Shown here in pieces: positions 6,797 through 9,050 of a stretch of 9,050 nt of DNA. The notes under the pieces were generated by a model that was not told where the DNA came from, did no database searches, and worked only from the letters and a program-made list of their open reading frames with translations. Position 1 is the first letter of the stretch, and every line of letters starts with the position of its first letter. A program made the position numbers and the translations under genes. Where the stretch lies: positions 1 through 9,050 of the forward strand of contig DASPTU010000113.1 of the NCBI GenBank assembly GCA_035623255.1, given 5' to 3'. The DNA is from JAFAGX01 sp035623255. Its GTDB lineage: Bacteria; Acidobacteriota; Terriglobia; Terriglobales; Acidobacteriaceae.

Positions 6797-6837
6797 CCGC
6801 GCACCTCACTCTCACAGATGCGCGGCCTCGTCGGCCG
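6797..6837 (+). other. Two overlapping, mutually exclusive hairpins
   Basis: CCGCGCA (6797-6803) can pair with TGCGCGG (6819-6825), a 7-bp stem with a 15-base loop. CGGCC (6823-6827) can pair with GGCCG (6833-6837), a 5-bp stem. They share bases 6823-6825, so only one can form fully at a time. In a plus-strand leader this could be a switch, but no T-run follows and no known riboswitch class is recognised. Confidence 0.3.
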
Positions 6838-6860
6838 GGTTGTCTTAGCCCCTTGAACTC

Positions 6861-6929
6861 GTACATCTTACTTTTTTTGACCCAACCTTACCCTTTCGCC
6901 CATTGGGTCAATCTTGGTACATCCCACTT
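6861..6929. repeat. Imperfect direct repeat flanking the TTGACCCAA inverted repeat
   Basis: GTACATCTTACTT (6861-6873) and GTACATCCCACTT (6917-6929) match at 11 of 13 positions and are offset by 56 bases. They bracket the inverted repeat at 6877-6911, giving an ordered array of direct and inverted elements. GTAC also occurs at 6741 and 6948 in the same gap. Confidence 0.45.
6877..6911. repeat. 9-bp perfect inverted repeat, candidate operator
   Basis: TTGACCCAA (6877-6885) and TTGGGTCAA (6903-6911) are exact reverse complements separated by 17 bases. It lies 128 bases before the plus-strand gene at 7039. No T-run follows on the plus strand, so it is not a terminator there. The left arm could also serve as a -35 (TTGACC), but no fitting -10 is seen. 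The rest of the 424-base gap (6615-7038) shows no gene; I find no convincing plus-strand promoter in it. Confidence 0.55.
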
Positions 6930-7038
6930 AAGCTTCCTTTCTCCTCGGTACGTTTGACCTAGCTTCCCTTCTGGTTTTCTTTTGGTGCTTACTTGAAATT
7001 TTGTCCTCCCGCACACTCTCTATCCAGCGGAGTGTGCC

Positions 7039-7416
7039 ATGGAAAAATCGATTCGTGTCCTCGTGGCCAACCATCCCCGACTCATGCGCGACATTGTGCT
7101 CACAACTTTCGCCGATCAGCCGGACATCGAGATTGTTGGCGAGGTCGCCGACGAATCCGAGATCCCCGAAAAGGTCAAGACTACGCTGCCTGATTTCGTG
7201 GTGATTGCGCTCGACCAGCCCGGCAGGCGCCCCCATATCTGCGACACGCTGCTTCGCGAGCATCCCGGCGTCCACGTCATCGCCGTAGCCCACGAAAGTA
7301 ACTACATGGTTTGCTACTGGGCCTCTCTGGAGATTCATTCCAATGACATCGAAGCGTCGGAACAGGGCATGTTGAACGCTATTCGCCGAAAGCTGGTTAC
7401 CAATGGCGCGAACTGA
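7039..7416 (+). CDS. Stand-alone degenerate receiver-like protein
   Basis: A 125-residue cytoplasmic protein that resembles the N-terminal receiver half of a NarL-type regulator but has no DNA-binding or other output domain. The first strand reads RVLVANHPRLMRD, where a normal receiver has LLADDHxxxR, so the acidic pair is A10-N11. The acceptor strand reads PDFVVIA, putting A57 at the phospho-aspartate position; D59 lies two residues later. The Ser/Thr position is A84 (VIAVA), and no GYLLKD-type lysine motif is present. It can hardly be phosphorylated in the usual way and is more likely a protein-interaction module. ATG 7039 has GGAG six bases upstream. The export gene follows 33 bases after its stop, so they are probably one operon. 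It is divergent from another regulator with a degraded receiver. The family assignment rests on motif alignment by eye. Confidence 0.8.
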   Translation: MEKSIRVLVANHPRLMRDIVLTTFADQPDIEIVGEVADESEIPEKVKTTLPDFVVIALDQPGRRPHICDTLLREHPGVHVIAVAHESNYMVCYWASLEIHSNDIEASEQGMLNAIRRKLVTNGAN

Positions 7417-7449
7417 ACGAGTTTCCTGCGCCATTTTGAGGCACGAACT

Positions 7450-9050
7450 ATGCTAACGCCACTCCGATCTAGGTCCTTCTGTCTGACTTTTATGCTGCTT
7501 CTCTCGATTCCTCTGACTGCACTGGCCCAGCAGCAAGATCCATCGAAAACCGCTGGCCAACAAAGTCAGGCTGGCTTTGCAGTGGATCCGACTCCCGACT
7601 TCGCCCGTGAAAATCTGAACCACGTCGCCGCTTCCGCCAGCCAGGTCCGAGAAATCCTGGTCAAAGATCCCGGCTTGATGGTCGAACTCAAACGCTGGGT
7701 GGCCAAAGAAGCCACCGACAACGGGCAACTCGTCGAAGACGACACGCTTACCGACGACGCCATTTTCGATCGACTCGAACGAGACTTGCGCTTTCGTTCC
7801 GTCGCCACACGTCTGGCGCAGCGTTACGGCTATCTGCTTCCCAGCGTAAATCCCGACTCGCAGATCGGCAAAGAACAAGACCTGCTCCTGAAAGAGCGAG
7901 TTCACCACCTTGTGCAAGTCGAAGCGCAGGAAGATTCACAAAGCCTGAACGCGGAAGGTCACGGAAAACGAGAGCAGAATTTGCAGCGCGCCAACTGCGA
8001 CCCTCGCGATAGTGCGGATTGCGGTCAGCAGCCGTCTTCCGGGCGAAGGCTCGGAAACTCTCAAGAAGACTTGGTCCCAGACACTGAACCCACTTCTCCA
8101 ACCGGCCCAGCACGGTCCTATCCATCCAACTCCGCTCCGTTACTACGCGCGGGGCAGAGTCCCGATTCCGGGCAATTGGACCTTTATCCGGGCGATAGTG
8201 GTGAGCCAAATGTAATGCTGGCTTCCAATCCAGCAAGGCGCCCCCAGGATGTGTTGCCTGCCACGCCACAACCCGGCACCGTCGATGGCCTCTCGAATTT
8301 ACCCCGCCCCGGTAACACCGGCGACCTGCCTGCAACTGATTCCGAAATTCGCTCTAACTCAGTAATGAGCACCGAACGCCCGGATAATCGTTCGGTTGAG
8401 CGGAACGGCAGGCGCACTACCTCAGCAGATCTCGAGAAAGATTTTGCTCCAGTGACTATGGTTCACCGGCGCAATCCCTACGCTGACATCCCTTCCCTCT
8501 ATGACATGTATGTGCAAGCCGCGCAGCGCGACGGCCAGGTCAAGCGCTTTGGATTGGACATGTTTCGCAATGGCACGCGCGATTCGCAAGCCATTCCCAT
8601 GGATTTGCCCGTTGGCCCCGAATATGTTGTCGGCCCCGGCGACGGTTTGGCCATTAATCTCTGGGGTGGCATCTCGCAACGCTTGGTGCGCGTAGTTGAT
8701 CGCGAAGGACGCATCAGCCTCCCCGAAGCTGGCCCGCTGCTTGTCAGCGGCCGCTCCCTAGGAGAAGTTCAGCAAGCCGTGCAGCGGGCTCTGCAAACGC
8801 AATTTCGCGATACCTCCGCCGATGTTTCGCTTTCGCGCTTGCGAACCGTACGCGTCTACGTTGTTGGAGAGGTTGCTGAGCCGGGTGCGTATGACATTAG
8901 CTCGCTCTCCACACCTCTGAATGCCCTCTTTGCGGCTGGTGGCGTCACGCCCCGCGGTTCCCTACGCAAATTGGAGCATTTTCGTGGCAAGCAATTGATC
9001 GAGCGGGTGGATGCTTATGACCTTCTGCTTCATGGCCTCAACTCCGATTT
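7450..9050 (+). CDS. SLBB-domain polysaccharide export protein (Wza-like), 3' truncated by window
   Basis: The reading frame is open from ATG 7450 to the window end (533 full codons, no stop). A signal peptide (LTFMLLLSIPLTALA, cleavage probably after A26) sends it to the periplasm or outer membrane. Residues about 55-135 form a charged, apparently helical segment (VKDPGLMVELKRW, TDDAIFDRLERDLRF). Residues about 150-335 are rich in Pro, Ser, Gly, Asn and Asp and look disordered. A conserved block then begins near 338 (NPYADIPSLYDMY, FGLDMFRNGT), followed by the polysaccharide-export domain from about 387 (VGPEYVVGPGD) and the first SLBB domain from about 467 (RVYVVGEVAEPGAYDI). Wza-like proteins form the outer-membrane channel for capsule or exopolysaccharide. 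The roughly 335-residue extension before the export domain is far longer than in E. coli Wza, and there is no lipobox at the signal cleavage site. TGAGG lies eight bases before the ATG. The downstream genes are not visible. Confidence 0.92.
   Translation, partial: MLTPLRSRSFCLTFMLLLSIPLTALAQQQDPSKTAGQQSQAGFAVDPTPDFARENLNHVAASASQVREILVKDPGLMVELKRWVAKEATDNGQLVEDDTLTDDAIFDRLERDLRFRSVATRLAQRYGYLLPSVNPDSQIGKEQDLLLKERVHHLVQVEAQEDSQSLNAEGHGKREQNLQRANCDPRDSADCGQQPSSGRRLGNSQEDLVPDTEPTSPTGPARSYPSNSAPLLRAGQSPDSGQLDLYPGDSGEPNVMLASNPARRPQDVLPATPQPGTVDGLSNLPRPGNTGDLPATDSEIRSNSVMSTERPDNRSVERNGRRTTSADLEKDFAPVTMVHRRNPYADIPSLYDMYVQAAQRDGQVKRFGLDMFRNGTRDSQAIPMDLPVGPEYVVGPGDGLAINLWGGISQRLVRVVDREGRISLPEAGPLLVSGRSLGEVQQAVQRALQTQFRDTSADVSLSRLRTVRVYVVGEVAEPGAYDISSLSTPLNALFAAGGVTPRGSLRKLEHFRGKQLIERVDAYDLLLHGLNSD

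Noticed and set aside
6954..6982. TTGACC as -35 of a plus-strand promoter for the 7039 gene.
   Set aside because: The hexamer at the right distance (TTCTTT) matches TATAAT at only two positions. The same is true in kind for TTGACC at 6877 and TTGAAA at 6993.
6928..7434. A 168-codon open frame on the minus strand over the pseudo-receiver gene.
   Set aside because: It is antisense to a gene with a good ribosome-binding site and receiver-like pattern. Its start has no supporting signal and the product shows no known motif.
7748..8335. A 195-codon open frame on the minus strand within the export gene.
   Set aside because: The plus-strand frame is open without a stop from 7450 to the window end, with signal peptide and conserved export domains. 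The antisense frame is an Arg/Ala-rich shadow.

Overview
The window is a stretch of bacterial chromosome with moderate-to-high GC and dense gene packing. It has no tRNA, rRNA, insertion sequence, CRISPR array or sign of a phage. The best guess for the host is a soil-type Acidobacteriota (Terriglobia). The main reason is the protein running off the right end: its blocks around NPYADIPSLYDMY, FGLDMFRNGT and VVGPGDGLAINLWGG look like SLBB polysaccharide-export proteins that I associate with that group. This is recognition from memory and has not been checked by a search.

Layout. (1) 3-1663, plus strand: a tandem-domain universal stress protein, then 14 bases later a MarC-family membrane protein, probably co-transcribed. 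(2) 1710-1934, minus: a small unrecognised protein, convergent with marC. (3) 2051-5752, minus: an envelope-stress-like block. In transcription order it is a membrane histidine kinase with a periplasmic sensor region, a NarL/FixJ response regulator starting next to the kinase stop codon, and after about 200 bases an HtrA/Do-type periplasmic serine protease that ends at a strong intrinsic terminator. The kinase-protease gap holds a perfect 11-bp inverted repeat. (4) 5937-6614, minus: a second LuxR-type regulator whose receiver domain has lost most of its active-site residues. (5) 6615-7038: a 424-bp divergent intergenic region with a good minus-strand promoter and several repeats. (6) 7039-9050, plus: a stand-alone degenerate receiver-like protein with no output domain, then 33 bases later the export protein, which is cut by the window end.

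How the parts may work together. The kinase, regulator and HtrA protease look like an envelope-stress response, comparable in logic to CpxRA-degP or CssRS-htrA; this is inferred from gene order only. The divergent pair of degenerate-receiver proteins around a repeat-rich control region, directly before an exopolysaccharide export gene, suggests that export is controlled by a phosphorylation-independent regulator and a small partner protein. This is the most interesting part of the window, and it remains a hypothesis.
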